From Clostridia bacterium (GTDB taxonomy: Bacteria; Bacillota; Clostridia; Christensenellales; UBA1242): a stretch of 64,000 bases of DNA. Positions 18,431-26,601 of the stretch are shown one piece after another. The position numbers were made by a program, and so were the translations under genes. Positions within the stretch are counted from its first letter, which is position 1. Every line of letters begins with the position of its first letter. The notes under the pieces are model-generated. The model had not been told where the DNA came from. It worked only from the letters and a program-made list of their open reading frames with translations, and searched no databases. The stretch is from NCBI GenBank assembly GCA_017531805.1, contig JAFXKG010000003.1, positions 62,001-126,000 of the forward strand, written 5' to 3'.

Positions 18431-20119
18431 TTACAACATAGCTTCAATTATTGTTACTAAACCATCAATAAATCCTGATTTTTGAGATATTAATATTTCG
18501 TTTAAATCGTTAGGCAAATTCTCGGCAATTAAATTTTTGACTTTTTTCTCTATTTGATCATTCCATTGAGACCCTTGTGAAAGAAAAACATTTTTTAATC
18601 TATCCGACCACTTTGATTTGCCTTTAAATTCTTTGCAATTGAGTTGCACTCCAAATTTATTAAATAACAAATTTTCATATGAAGATGTTTTTATACAATC
18701 TTCAAATTCAGCTTCTGGTATTCCGTTGCAAATTGTAAATTTCACTTCTGAAGGTGATATTAATCCTTCTTTGCTTGCCTTGTCAAACGCATCTTTGCCT
18801 GCTTTATCATTATCTAATAAAGCCACATATTTACAAAGACTTCTTTTTAAATCGAATAGTAAATGTGAAAGATTAGATACACCATGTAACGGCTGAATAA
18901 TCAATGTATTATTTTTTAACGCTCGTGCAATTTTTTCGCTTTTAAGTGGCAGTATTTTACTTAACGAAATCACGTCGTCTTCACCTTCAACTACTAAAAC
19001 TTTATTGGCATTTTTTAAGTTATCTGCTGGTAAGACGCCCAAAATTTCACGAATTTCTGCAACATTTTTAGCAGGATAAGCTTTACCTTTATCTACAACT
19101 ATATTGGAATTTATATAATTTTGTTGTACAAATAATGGATTGTGGGTAGTAAGAATAACTTGACTGTTTTCAGAAATTTTATTAATAACTTCACAAAGGC
19201 TATGAATCGCACCTGAATGAAGATGAGATTCTGGCTCTTCAATCGCAATTATTGACGCTGACTTTGTGGTTCTTCTTTCTTTCAAAATTGCAAGCGAAAC
19301 TAAACTTTTAATTCCGTCTCCTTTGAAGTTTATGCTTGTAGGCGTTCCATCATTTATAATAACATCAAAATCACCAGTGTACGAACGACCTAGATAAGGC
19401 TTAGCATCTTTAACAATTTTTACGTCTGTTATATTAGGTAAAAATACCTTTAAAGGCTCGATTAGCGATCTAGAAATTTTGTTTAACACTTCATTTTGAA
19501 GTTGCATAATCTTCGCCTGTGCTTTATTATATTCTGGATTGTTTTCTAGCCCACTTAATTCTTCTTTTATGATATCCATTAAGGCTTCCATTGCCATATT
19601 CTCGGTTCTAACAGCTTTAATATAATTAAATGAAATTCTTTTTGAAATAAAAGCCATTATTTGAGCAGATTTCTTGTTATAAGATGAAGAGCCTTTTTTA
19701 GGAACCTCAATTTCGTATTTACGATATCTACCAAACTTAATTCTAATTGGGATATCTTCATTACCTCTTAAATGTGTTTCATTATGAAACTCTTCGACCT
19801 CTTTACCCTCCAAACGGAAAATTAAGTTGAAAATAGACTCTAATCCTCTTTTACGATTTTGAAACTGTAAAGGAAAGTCTCTTTCCCAATCGTAATCACC
19901 CCTATCCCATAATCTAAATCTTCGTAAATACATGCCAGTTGATGACATTCTACTATCAGCGTTTAGCATAATCACTGACATTGCAGTATTTAATGCAGTA
20001 AGGAGATTTGATTTACCTTCGTTATTTTTGCCAACCAAAACAGTTAAATTTGAAAGGTCTATTTTATGTGCTGTAGTAATGCTACGATAATTGGTTACAG
20101 AAAAAGAAATTAATTTCAT
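18431..20119 (-). CDS. OLD-family ATP-dependent nuclease (AAA ATPase + Toprim)
   Basis: The 562-residue product starts with an SMC/RecF-like ABC ATPase: MKLISFSVTNYRSI, then Walker A GKNNEGKS near residue 31. Further on it has IIAIEEPESHLHSGA (Walker B) and ILTTHNP (switch His). The C-terminal Toprim domain follows with VLVVEGEDD near residue 378 and LLDNDKAGKD near 438, the acidic residues that hold catalytic metal. This order and length fit OLD (overcoming lysogenization defect) nucleases, several of which act in anti-phage defence. No UvrD-type helicase is adjacent, so it resembles stand-alone class 1 OLD rather than GajA of Gabija. AAAGGAT precedes the ATG. Confidence 0.9.
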   Translation of the reverse strand: MKLISFSVTNYRSITTAHKIDLSNLTVLVGKNNEGKSNLLTALNTAMSVIMLNADSRMSSTGMYLRRFRLWDRGDYDWERDFPLQFQNRKRGLESIFNLIFRLEGKEVEEFHNETHLRGNEDIPIRIKFGRYRKYEIEVPKKGSSSYNKKSAQIMAFISKRISFNYIKAVRTENMAMEALMDIIKEELSGLENNPEYNKAQAKIMQLQNEVLNKISRSLIEPLKVFLPNITDVKIVKDAKPYLGRSYTGDFDVIINDGTPTSINFKGDGIKSLVSLAILKERRTTKSASIIAIEEPESHLHSGAIHSLCEVINKISENSQVILTTHNPLFVQQNYINSNIVVDKGKAYPAKNVAEIREILGVLPADNLKNANKVLVVEGEDDVISLSKILPLKSEKIARALKNNTLIIQPLHGVSNLSHLLFDLKRSLCKYVALLDNDKAGKDAFDKASKEGLISPSEVKFTICNGIPEAEFEDCIKTSSYENLLFNKFGVQLNCKEFKGKSKWSDRLKNVFLSQGSQWNDQIEKKVKNLIAENLPNDLNEILISQKSGFIDGLVTIIEAML

Positions 20120-20393
20120 TTGCTTATCCTTTGAATTTTATTGTTAAATAAATTTTAACATAATTAGCAAATAAATGCAAATGGTTTATATATACACAAT
20201 CATAAAAAACTCAAGTGTAATCCTGAGCAATTTATGACTTACCGAGAGAGTTGAGTTATTAATCAATTTCAATGCAAATAACCTATTATTCAAAGTGCTA
20301 TTTAGTTACAAATGCTACATTTTCAAACTTGTTAAATTTTGAGTTTATGGAAAATAAATTTTAAAGTTTCAAGGTTTGTTTTTTAAAAATTAT
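20120..20393. other. intergenic, AT-rich
   Basis: About 270 bp without a supported gene. It holds the restored 3' end (to 20383) of the frameshifted kinase gene and an imperfect AACTCAA...TTGAGTT inverted repeat; nothing else is evident. Confidence 0.4.
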
Positions 20394-20798
20394 TTATAAT
20401 TGTAACATCTTCATCCGCTGAAGGCACATCGAATAATTTTTTATTTTTGTCAGAATTTCGTCTGGAACATATAAATAGTAGTGTTTGTAGTTTGCATTAC
20501 ATTCTTGCGCAACTTGTCTTGCAAAATCTCTATCTTTTTTTATCCAAAATCCCATATCAAATATAACATCAATACCATTATTTAAATAATATTTTGCTTT
20601 GTCCCAAAGTTGAGTAACTGTTGTGTTAAAGCATTTATTCCAATCAGTCATATATTCATTTTTAGTATATAGTTTTGTTACCCATTCATCAGGATTTAAG
20701 TGAATTGAACCAGTTTCTTTTGACAACTTTTTTGAAAAAGTGCTTTTCCCAGCACCTATAAATCCTTGAATAATATATAGTGTTGCTTTTTTGTTCAT
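20394..20798 (-). CDS. P-loop kinase-like protein, probably frameshifted near its 3' end
   Basis: The 134-residue product starts with a strand and Walker A (LYIIQGFIGAGKST) and continues as a small AAA_33/zeta-toxin-like kinase: NPDEWV after the first helix and VIFDMGFWIKKDRDFARQ later. The substrate is unknown. The C-terminus as read (SMCLQRMKMLQL) is unlike the family. Adding one A in the poly-A tract opposite 20437-20442 gives KKLFDVPSADEDVTIINNF ending at 20383, a far more natural tail. This is either a recent frameshift or a homopolymer sequencing error. AAGGACG precedes the ATG. The OLD gene lies downstream on the same strand, but 270 bp away. Confidence 0.65.
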   Translation of the reverse strand: MNKKATLYIIQGFIGAGKSTFSKKLSKETGSIHLNPDEWVTKLYTKNEYMTDWNKCFNTTVTQLWDKAKYYLNNGIDVIFDMGFWIKKDRDFARQVAQECNANYKHYYLYVPDEILTKIKNYSMCLQRMKMLQL

Positions 20799-20918
20799 GT
20801 TTCGTCCTTAAAATTATTTAATATTGTATCACAAAAATTATAAATATTCAACTTTTAAATTTAAAAAACTGTGGTTTCTATAAGTAATAAAAATTCTCAC
20901 CTTTGCAGATTAGATATA

Positions 20919-20932
20919 GCGCTCCGAGTAGG
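20919..20932 (-). repeat. extra copy of the tRNA-Asn 3' end (14 bp)
   Basis: GCGCTCCGAGTAGG here repeats exactly at 21076-21089 inside the tRNA-Asn gene (T-arm end and acceptor). The two copies are direct repeats 157 bp apart, as expected for an attachment-site duplicate or a partly deleted tandem tRNA. Confidence 0.75.
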
Positions 20933-20946
20933 TGTGATGCATAAAG

Positions 20947-20970
20947 AAAACTTGCCACTGGCAAGTTTTT
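20947..20970. terminator. hairpin with T tracts, probable bidirectional terminator
   Basis: AACTTGCC/GGCAAGTT with a 3-nt loop. T-rich tails follow in both directions (TTTTT on plus, TTTTC on minus). It would end a minus-strand transcript from the GC-rich island at 20975-21045. Confidence 0.6.
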
Positions 20971-20974
20971 AGCA

Positions 20975-21045
20975 AACGAACGGGAGCAACTTGTTGCGGT
21001 CCGGCACCAACAGGTGGAACCTGATGGGTCGAGTCCGTATGAAAC
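20975..21045. other. GC-rich island, candidate structured RNA or tRNA remnant
   Basis: About 70 nt of visibly high G+C in a very AT-rich setting, with short hairpins (GCAA-CTTG-TTGC; CAGGT-GGA-ACCTG). It does not fold as a tRNA and has no ORF. It lies between the tRNA-Asn terminator and the extra copy of the tRNA 3' end. Elevated G+C in an AT-rich genome often marks a structured RNA, but strand and identity are open. Confidence 0.35.
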
Positions 21046-21070
21046 AAAAAATAGACTGCATAAGCAGTCT
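21043..21070 (-). terminator. terminator of tRNA-Asn
   Basis: AGACTGC/GCAGTCT with a 4-nt loop, followed by ATTTTTTG on the minus strand, immediately after the encoded CCA. Confidence 0.85.
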
Positions 21071-21073
21071 ACC

Positions 21074-21148
21074 TGGCGCTCCGAGTAGGGCTCGAACCTA
21101 CAACCTACCGGTTAACAGCCGGTTGCTCCACCATTGAGCTATCGAAGC
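21074..21148 (-). tRNA. tRNA-Asn(GTT), CCA encoded
   Basis: The cloverleaf is complete: acceptor GCTTCGA/TCGGAGC (one G-U), anticodon loop CTGTTAA with anticodon GTT, T-loop TTCGAGC, discriminator G, and genomically encoded CCA (21074-21076). Confidence 0.95.
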
Positions 21149-21162
21149 ATTCAAACGAGTTT

Positions 21163-21191
21163 ATTATAATATAAAATAAACCCGTTGTCAA
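21163..21191 (-). promoter_or_regulatory. promoter of tRNA-Asn
   Basis: Consensus TTGACA (21186-21191), 17-nt spacer, TATAAT (21163-21168) on the minus strand; the tRNA starts 14 nt after the -10. Confidence 0.88.
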
Positions 21192-21221
21192 CACTTTTTG
21201 ATAGATTTTTGTAAAATGTTT

Positions 21222-23378
21222 TTATTTATTTTTTACATCTTTATAAAGATTGTATCTGTTTAACAAGTTTAAGAAATTTACTTTCTTTAAAATATTGCTA
21301 CATTCTGCTTTAAAAACACTGATTGTTTCTTCACTCGCATAGGTCTGTGTGATATATGTGCGGAAATCAAATGTAGATACATCATAACTGAACAAGCCAC
21401 CAGTGTTGGAGTAATACACAACCATATCTTTGGTTTGTTCGCCTATTTTATAAATATTGTCTGCGGGTCTAAACAAGGAGTGACCTAAATAAAAGTTTTC
21501 GTTAAAAGTTACGCCCAATAATTCATACAATGTAGGCACTACATCATAAGCAGAACAAAATCTATTGTTATAAACATAAAAATTTTCACTTTCTGGATTT
21601 TGATTGTAATTTTTAAGACCAGGACTGACAAGAATAAAAGGAATAGTATTCAACTCGATAGATGTGAAATCGTTTTTGTCAAAACCTTTCATTGTATGAG
21701 CAACATCTTCATAGTAAGCATAGTGATCTGAATATAACAAAATGGTTGTTTTGTCCATAATATCATAATCATTTAATCTTTTAATAATTGTACCAACTGC
21801 TTCATCTAAGCCCATAACTCCACATTGATAATATACCATATATTCACAAAACTCTCTATTGTCGCCAAAACGCGATAATATGTTTGAATACCATTGAGTA
21901 TAATCTGGATTTTGTGTTGTTACTTTATAGTGGCCATTTTCGTCTAGGTCACAATCGTCATCGCCATATTTAACATAATCATAATACCTTAATGCGTCGC
22001 CATCTTTCTCGTTTTTGCTAGCGCTATAAGAACCATGAGAAGTAAGGTTTAAATAAAATGAATAAAAAGGTTTTTCGTTATAATTTGTAGGCACAACATA
22101 ATCGATTGCTGCATCCATAAAGTCACCTTCCGGAACCCAATCGTCCCAATTTACCTTGCTGTCTTTATATAAAAGATTTCCGTTTTCGTCCCTTAAATAA
22201 TCGGCACCAACAACATTATCAAAACCTAATTTGCCATGAGTTGTACCGCGCTTATAATAAGAAATTTCATTTGAGTGGATATAACTTGTTGTATATCCCA
22301 AAGATTTCATCACATTTGGCATTGCATATCCCATCGTTTCATTAGAAATCAAAACATCTTCAAGACTTTGACCGACATGATAACTACCTATTATGCCTTG
22401 ACCCTCTGAATAATTTGTTTTTGATTTAGCAAAGAAATTGCTTGCAATTAAAGCATTGTCTGTATCTTTAGACAAATCTTCTCCATTTATCAAACCATAT
22501 ATGTTAGGAGTAAGTTCATTAGAAAAATTGTTTAAGTTTTTATCATATGTACCATCACCAAAACCAAACCACTCCATTGATTCCATCATGATAACAATAA
22601 CATTGTTGCCTTGATCGACGCCAAATACATCTTCATTTTTATTGTCGCCTTCTCCATATCTAGAACCGTTGTTAAAATAGTTAAGCGTTACTTTTTGTAT
22701 TGCCTTACCTTCGTTTTGTATTTGATTGATAATCATGTTGGTGAAATAACCATATGTGCCAAATTTTTCATAACTGCTTGATTTTAAGATAGATGTATTC
22801 ATTAAAAATGTGTCACTAAGTACATATGTATCCGACGACAAGTCTGATAAACTGTTAATATAATTACGAGTATTTATTGAATAACCACAAACTAAACATT
22901 GGACACCTAAAATAATGATGATGTTGAATATAGAATAATGATATTTGACATTAATTTTGTCCTTTCTGCAATATTTAAGTAAAATGAAACCTAAAATAAC
23001 TATAGCCAAATACACAGCAATTAATTGCAACATCACAGAAAAGTATATAAAATTTGTGGTTATGGCAGCACCAGCTTCACCAGCAAGTTTAATCATTTCT
23101 AACGAAAATAAGTCACCATAAATTACACTAAGCGAATAGTTTAAATATATAAAGACCAGTTGGACAGTAAGTATGATTGTGTATATGACATATTGTGCAA
23201 CATAATTTGGCACAACAAACACAAGAATAGCAATAACTAAAATAATGGCAAAATTGTACCAAAAGTATTCAGGAAAAGCCCTAAACCCAAGGATATGAAA
23301 AGTGACAGCCTCTAAAACAAGAGCCCCCAAAACAAAATATATAACCATCAAAAGTTTGTTTATTACAGCCTTAAACAT
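21222..23378 (-). CDS. LTA synthase-like phosphoglycerol transferase (sulfatase family)
   Basis: The 718-residue product has five N-terminal membrane helices (residues ~8-185), then an extracellular alkaline phosphatase/sulfatase-type domain. Family residues are present: the metal-binding Glu in VIVIMMESMEW, the nucleophile Thr in SKTNYSEGQG (aligned with GKTSDSE of LtaS, near residue 320), Arg in SYYKRGTT, His in LTSHGSY, and Asp-His in LLYSDHYAYYED. It likely moves glycerolphosphate from phosphatidylglycerol to a glycopolymer outside the membrane; whether this is true LTA synthesis or another polymer decoration is open. There is no Shine-Dalgarno: the -10 box ends 7 nt before the ATG, suggesting a leaderless mRNA. 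It is monocistronic. Confidence 0.88.
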   Translation of the reverse strand: MFKAVINKLLMVIYFVLGALVLEAVTFHILGFRAFPEYFWYNFAIILVIAILVFVVPNYVAQYVIYTIILTVQLVFIYLNYSLSVIYGDLFSLEMIKLAGEAGAAITTNFIYFSVMLQLIAVYLAIVILGFILLKYCRKDKINVKYHYSIFNIIIILGVQCLVCGYSINTRNYINSLSDLSSDTYVLSDTFLMNTSILKSSSYEKFGTYGYFTNMIINQIQNEGKAIQKVTLNYFNNGSRYGEGDNKNEDVFGVDQGNNVIVIMMESMEWFGFGDGTYDKNLNNFSNELTPNIYGLINGEDLSKDTDNALIASNFFAKSKTNYSEGQGIIGSYHVGQSLEDVLISNETMGYAMPNVMKSLGYTTSYIHSNEISYYKRGTTHGKLGFDNVVGADYLRDENGNLLYKDSKVNWDDWVPEGDFMDAAIDYVVPTNYNEKPFYSFYLNLTSHGSYSASKNEKDGDALRYYDYVKYGDDDCDLDENGHYKVTTQNPDYTQWYSNILSRFGDNREFCEYMVYYQCGVMGLDEAVGTIIKRLNDYDIMDKTTILLYSDHYAYYEDVAHTMKGFDKNDFTSIELNTIPFILVSPGLKNYNQNPESENFYVYNNRFCSAYDVVPTLYELLGVTFNENFYLGHSLFRPADNIYKIGEQTKDMVVYYSNTGGLFSYDVSTFDFRTYITQTYASEETISVFKAECSNILKKVNFLNLLNRYNLYKDVKNK

Positions 23379-23385
23379 TTATATT

Positions 23386-23414
23386 ATTATAAACCCTAAA
23401 TATGTTATTGTCAA
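23386..23414 (-). promoter_or_regulatory. promoter of the LtaS-like gene, leaderless type
   Basis: TTGACA (23409-23414), 17-nt spacer, TATAAT (23386-23391), then only 7 nt to the ATG at 23378. Confidence 0.85.
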
Positions 23415-23509
23415 GACAAATTAAGTTTCAAGAATGACTTGATATTTTATTAATATGAAATTTGCACAAAATTATCAAAAACCGTCAAAACAATGCAAAC
23501 AAAAATTTG

Positions 23510-23538
23510 TTGACTAAACCATCAAAATTGGTTATACT
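23510..23538 (+). promoter_or_regulatory. promoter of the DUF1858 gene
   Basis: TTGACT (23510-23515), 17-nt spacer, TATACT (23533-23538), followed by AAGGAG before the ATG at 23557. Confidence 0.85.
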
Positions 23539-23556
23539 AAAATTAAGGAGAATAAT

Positions 23557-23742
23557 ATGAAATTTAAAAAGACAGACATTATTGCCGATGTGTTAAAAAA
23601 GCATAAAAAAGGTGAAGAAATTTTATCAAAGTTTGGTTTTCATTGTTTCAGTTGTCCGTGCGCAATTATGGAAACATTAGAAGAAGCTTGCGCTGTACAC
23701 GAAGTAGATATCGACGAACTTTTAAAAGCTTTAAACGCCTAA
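23557..23742 (+). CDS. DUF1858 / hybrid-cluster-associated small redox-type protein
   Basis: A 61-residue protein of the DUF1858 family: TDIIADVLKKHKKGEEILSKFGFHCFSCPCAIMETLEEAC. The helix followed by CFSC (two Cys, then CPC) is typical of the 'hybrid cluster-associated redox disulfide' group. The exact role is unknown; the cysteines suggest a disulfide or metal site. AAGGAG lies 6 nt before ATG. It is a single gene with its own promoter and terminator, divergent from the LtaS-like gene. Confidence 0.88.
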   Translation: MKFKKTDIIADVLKKHKKGEEILSKFGFHCFSCPCAIMETLEEACAVHEVDIDELLKALNA

Positions 23743-23762
23743 AAATACTTTATTTTAAACAC

Positions 23763-23791
23763 AAAAAAAGTCCATTTGATGGACTTTTTTT
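23763..23791. terminator. bidirectional terminator
   Basis: AAAGTCCAT/ATGGACTTT with a 3-nt loop, flanked by A7 and T7, between the convergent DUF1858 and AT-hook genes. Confidence 0.9.
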
Positions 23792-23814
23792 ATAATCTAA
23801 ATGTAAGATAAATA

Positions 23815-26277
23815 TTATTTCTTTTTAGAGATTTTTGATTTTCTTTCTAAAGCTTTTGTACTTTTTTCCAATTTTGCATTTTCTTTTGCAATTTGATTAT
23901 CAATCTCTTTCAAATAAGCATCAATATCATCTATTTCATTTTTTTTAGGCCTGCCACGACCGCGTTTAACAGCACTTACTGTATTTTCAGCAACTTTTTT
24001 AGGTCTGCCTGGTCCGCGATGTTTTGCTGGTTGAACAGGTTGTTGTTCTTTTCTTGGACGACCGCGTCCTTTTTTTGTTGTAGCATCTACATTTGCTGTT
24101 GTTTCTATTTTTTTAGGTCTGCCAACTTTTCGTTTGTTGTTTTCTGCTTTTGTTTGTTCAACTTTTTTTGGTCTACCAGGTCCACGATGAGCCACTGTTT
24201 GAACAGGTTGTTCTTTTCTTGGACGACCACGGCCTTTTTTGATTGCGCTTTCTGCTTTTGCAGGCTCTTCTACTTTTTTAGGTCTGCCTGGTTTGCGTTT
24301 GATTTCTTCTAACTTTGTTTCAACAACCTTTTTTGGTCTACCAACTTTACGCTTAGGTGTAGTTTCTTCTACCTTTACCTTTTTGGGTCTACCAGGTCTT
24401 TTCTTTGCAACGCTTTCTACCTTTTGTATGGCGGATATTTCTGCATCAACTTTTTCCCCTTCAGTTGATTGTTTTTCTTCTGCTAATTCGTCTAGATAAT
24501 CATATTTTTCTGCTGATTCGTCTTCATCTTCATCCAAATAGTTGAATTTAAATTCTTGACTACCATTAGAATCATCTTCATCTTGTTCGTAACTCATATC
24601 ATAATCTTGATTGTCATCAACATAGTCATTTTCTGGAGCATAGTTAAAATCATAATCTTGATTATCTTCAGGTTGACTGACTTGATTATCTTCATAACCA
24701 TAATTTACATTATCGTCATAATCATATTGTTCAGCATAAGAATCATCTGTATAATTATCAACAGGTTTTTCTTGCGCTACATATTCAGATTCTTGATAAG
24801 AAGGTTGACCTTTTTTAGTGTTGTAATTGTTGATTTCTTTAGACACCCTGTCCAACACCTTAGCATTTTCTTCCAACTTTTGTTGATATGCATTTTCTTG
24901 TTCATTAAATCTTTCACTTAATGATTGATGTTGATTGTGAATTTCTTGCAATTCTGCATCTTTTAAAATCAATCTTTCTTCTAATTGTTGAATTTGCTTT
25001 TTAAGGTTGTTGTTGATTTCTTCATGTCTATCTTCAACAACTTCATTTGCTTTATCATAAACTTTGTTGCTATAAGACTTAAATTCACTCATCATGCCTT
25101 TTTCAAGTGTTCTTCTTGCTTTGGCAATAAATTCTTCAATCGTTTTGATTTCTGCTTGATAGTTTTCAATAAGTTTTTTATGCCTATCAGTTGAAGTATC
25201 ATAATCTCTTTCAAGGTTGCGTTGCCTATCAAGTTCTTGTTGTTGTTGTTTCTTTAAATAGTTTGCTTCAATAGTAGAGCTTGCTTCAGTAAGTTGAGCT
25301 TTGTAGTTTTCAAAAGACTCTTTACTAACTTGCATTTGTCTTTGATATTCTTTGGTGATTTCGCGGAAGTTTGCTTCTTCTTGGCTGATATCGTTGTTGA
25401 TTTTTTGCATATCTTCCATATATCTTTTGCGTTCTGCAATATAGTTTTCGGCTTCTTGCATTGCGCGTTCCAACACCAACGAACTTTCTACACCAGATTC
25501 ATCAAAGTTAAATTTTTCATGCTCTACATTTTTTAAACGAGCGCGTTCCAACTCTCTTTGTTCTTCTTCTGCACGCTTTTGCAAATATGCATACAAAATA
25601 GGAATACCGCGTTTAATTTCGTTTTTATCAAACAACACTTCGTAATCAACATATTCTGGCAAAGTTTGTGTAGCTTTATCAATGTTTACTTCAAAGTATT
25701 GATAGTTTTGATACAAGTCACTAACAATAGCATTATGACGCAAATCTAAGAATATTGTTACAACATAATTTAGCAGTAATATAATGATAGGACATAACAA
25801 TGCATGACGCAAAACCAAATCTATATAACTTTCGTGCGAGATATACAAATTTAAAATTAATGAAGCTGCTGCAAGTATGTATGATATAATATTCATTGTA
25901 ACAACATCTCGTTTAAAAGTACTATTTTTGATTGGTGTTGACACACAAGTTTCAAAAGACATATAATGACTTGCTTTGTTTTCCCTATACAATACAAATT
26001 GTTGCCATTGTTTACGCAATGTTTTTGGAACTTTACGAGACTTCATTTTTTCGTTAAACTGAACAAGGTTATCTTCATTAATTTGTGGATTGTCAATAAA
26101 ATAACCATTGAGCATATCCACCGCTTTGATTAACCTTGCTTCGTAGGCGTGAGAAGTTGATATCGCAATGCAAAAAACAGTAAATAAAAATACACCTACA
26201 AATACTATTAATATTTCATTAAAAGTCCAAAAATTTTGAATAGAACTAAAGAACTTGTCTATTTGTTCAAATAACAT
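23815..26277 (-). CDS. membrane-anchored coiled-coil protein with nine AT-hooks
   Basis: The 820-residue product has a hydrophobic helix at ~22-42 and two more at ~135-185 (IISYILAAASLILNLYI; IILLLNYVVTIF). A long Gln/Glu-rich coiled coil follows (~250-500), then an acidic Asp/Tyr/Asn-rich linker (~510-620). At ~640-790 come nine AT-hook cores, GRP flanked by basic residues: RPGRPKK, KVGRPKK, KPGRPKK, GRGRPRK, GPGRPKK and repeats. A short basic coil ends the protein. AT-hooks bind the minor groove of AT-rich DNA. With the membrane helices this suggests a tether between the membrane and this AT-rich chromosome; that role is inferred and no named family is known to me. AAAAGGGG precedes the ATG. 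Confidence 0.85.
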   Translation of the reverse strand: MLFEQIDKFFSSIQNFWTFNEILIVFVGVFLFTVFCIAISTSHAYEARLIKAVDMLNGYFIDNPQINEDNLVQFNEKMKSRKVPKTLRKQWQQFVLYRENKASHYMSFETCVSTPIKNSTFKRDVVTMNIISYILAAASLILNLYISHESYIDLVLRHALLCPIIILLLNYVVTIFLDLRHNAIVSDLYQNYQYFEVNIDKATQTLPEYVDYEVLFDKNEIKRGIPILYAYLQKRAEEEQRELERARLKNVEHEKFNFDESGVESSLVLERAMQEAENYIAERKRYMEDMQKINNDISQEEANFREITKEYQRQMQVSKESFENYKAQLTEASSTIEANYLKKQQQQELDRQRNLERDYDTSTDRHKKLIENYQAEIKTIEEFIAKARRTLEKGMMSEFKSYSNKVYDKANEVVEDRHEEINNNLKKQIQQLEERLILKDAELQEIHNQHQSLSERFNEQENAYQQKLEENAKVLDRVSKEINNYNTKKGQPSYQESEYVAQEKPVDNYTDDSYAEQYDYDDNVNYGYEDNQVSQPEDNQDYDFNYAPENDYVDDNQDYDMSYEQDEDDSNGSQEFKFNYLDEDEDESAEKYDYLDELAEEKQSTEGEKVDAEISAIQKVESVAKKRPGRPKKVKVEETTPKRKVGRPKKVVETKLEEIKRKPGRPKKVEEPAKAESAIKKGRGRPRKEQPVQTVAHRGPGRPKKVEQTKAENNKRKVGRPKKIETTANVDATTKKGRGRPRKEQQPVQPAKHRGPGRPKKVAENTVSAVKRGRGRPKKNEIDDIDAYLKEIDNQIAKENAKLEKSTKALERKSKISKKK
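23935..24420 (-). repeat. coding repeats: nine AT-hook units with a duplicated block
   Basis: Nine units of about 16-19 residues around GRPKK/GRPRK. The order K(V/P)GRPKK, GRGRPRKEQ, HRGPGRPKKV occurs twice in a row, so a block of about 55 residues has been duplicated and then diverged. The last unit is KRGRGRPKK. Confidence 0.85.
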
Positions 26278-26601
26278 AAATAACCCCTTTTATTTAAAAA
26301 AATATTCGAAAAACGACATTTATCTACAATGATATTATAACACAAATAAATATTAATTACTAATAATTTTTAAATAATTTTTTATTTTTTTACAAATATT
26401 TTTTAATAATTTATAATTTTTAATAAATAATAATATTAATTATCCTATTATTGCTTAAAATAAATACATATTTAAAGATAAAATCAGCATAATATATATT
26501 TAAATTTACAAAAAATGTTGACATTTTTTCACACTCATACTATTATAATGAAAATAATGTTAATAAAAAATATTAATATTTATAAATTAAAAGGACATAT
26601 A
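26278..26601. other. very AT-rich divergent intergenic region
   Basis: 324 bp between the AT-hook gene and the YugP-type protease gene. Apart from the protease promoter it is almost pure A and T with TAATAAT and AAATAATTTTT runs. No gene is seen. Such DNA would itself be a good AT-hook target. Confidence 0.5.
26518..26546 (+). promoter_or_regulatory. promoter of the YugP-type protease gene
   Basis: TTGACA (26518-26523), 17-nt spacer, TATTAT (26541-26546); leader of about 50 nt with AAAGGA before the ATG at 26602. Confidence 0.75.

Noticed and set aside
20975..21045. GC-rich island as a complete second tRNA
   Set aside because: No acceptor stem or T-arm pairing could be formed on either strand.
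22380..22440. LtaS-like enzyme missing its catalytic Thr (GQGIIGS read as the degenerate GQGKTSD motif)
   Set aside because: A better alignment puts SKTNYSE on the GKTSDSE motif, so the nucleophile Thr is present.
23893..24921. Plus-strand ORFs opposite the AT-hook gene
   Set aside because: They are antisense shadows of the repeats, with Phe/Cys-rich low-complexity products and no ribosome sites.
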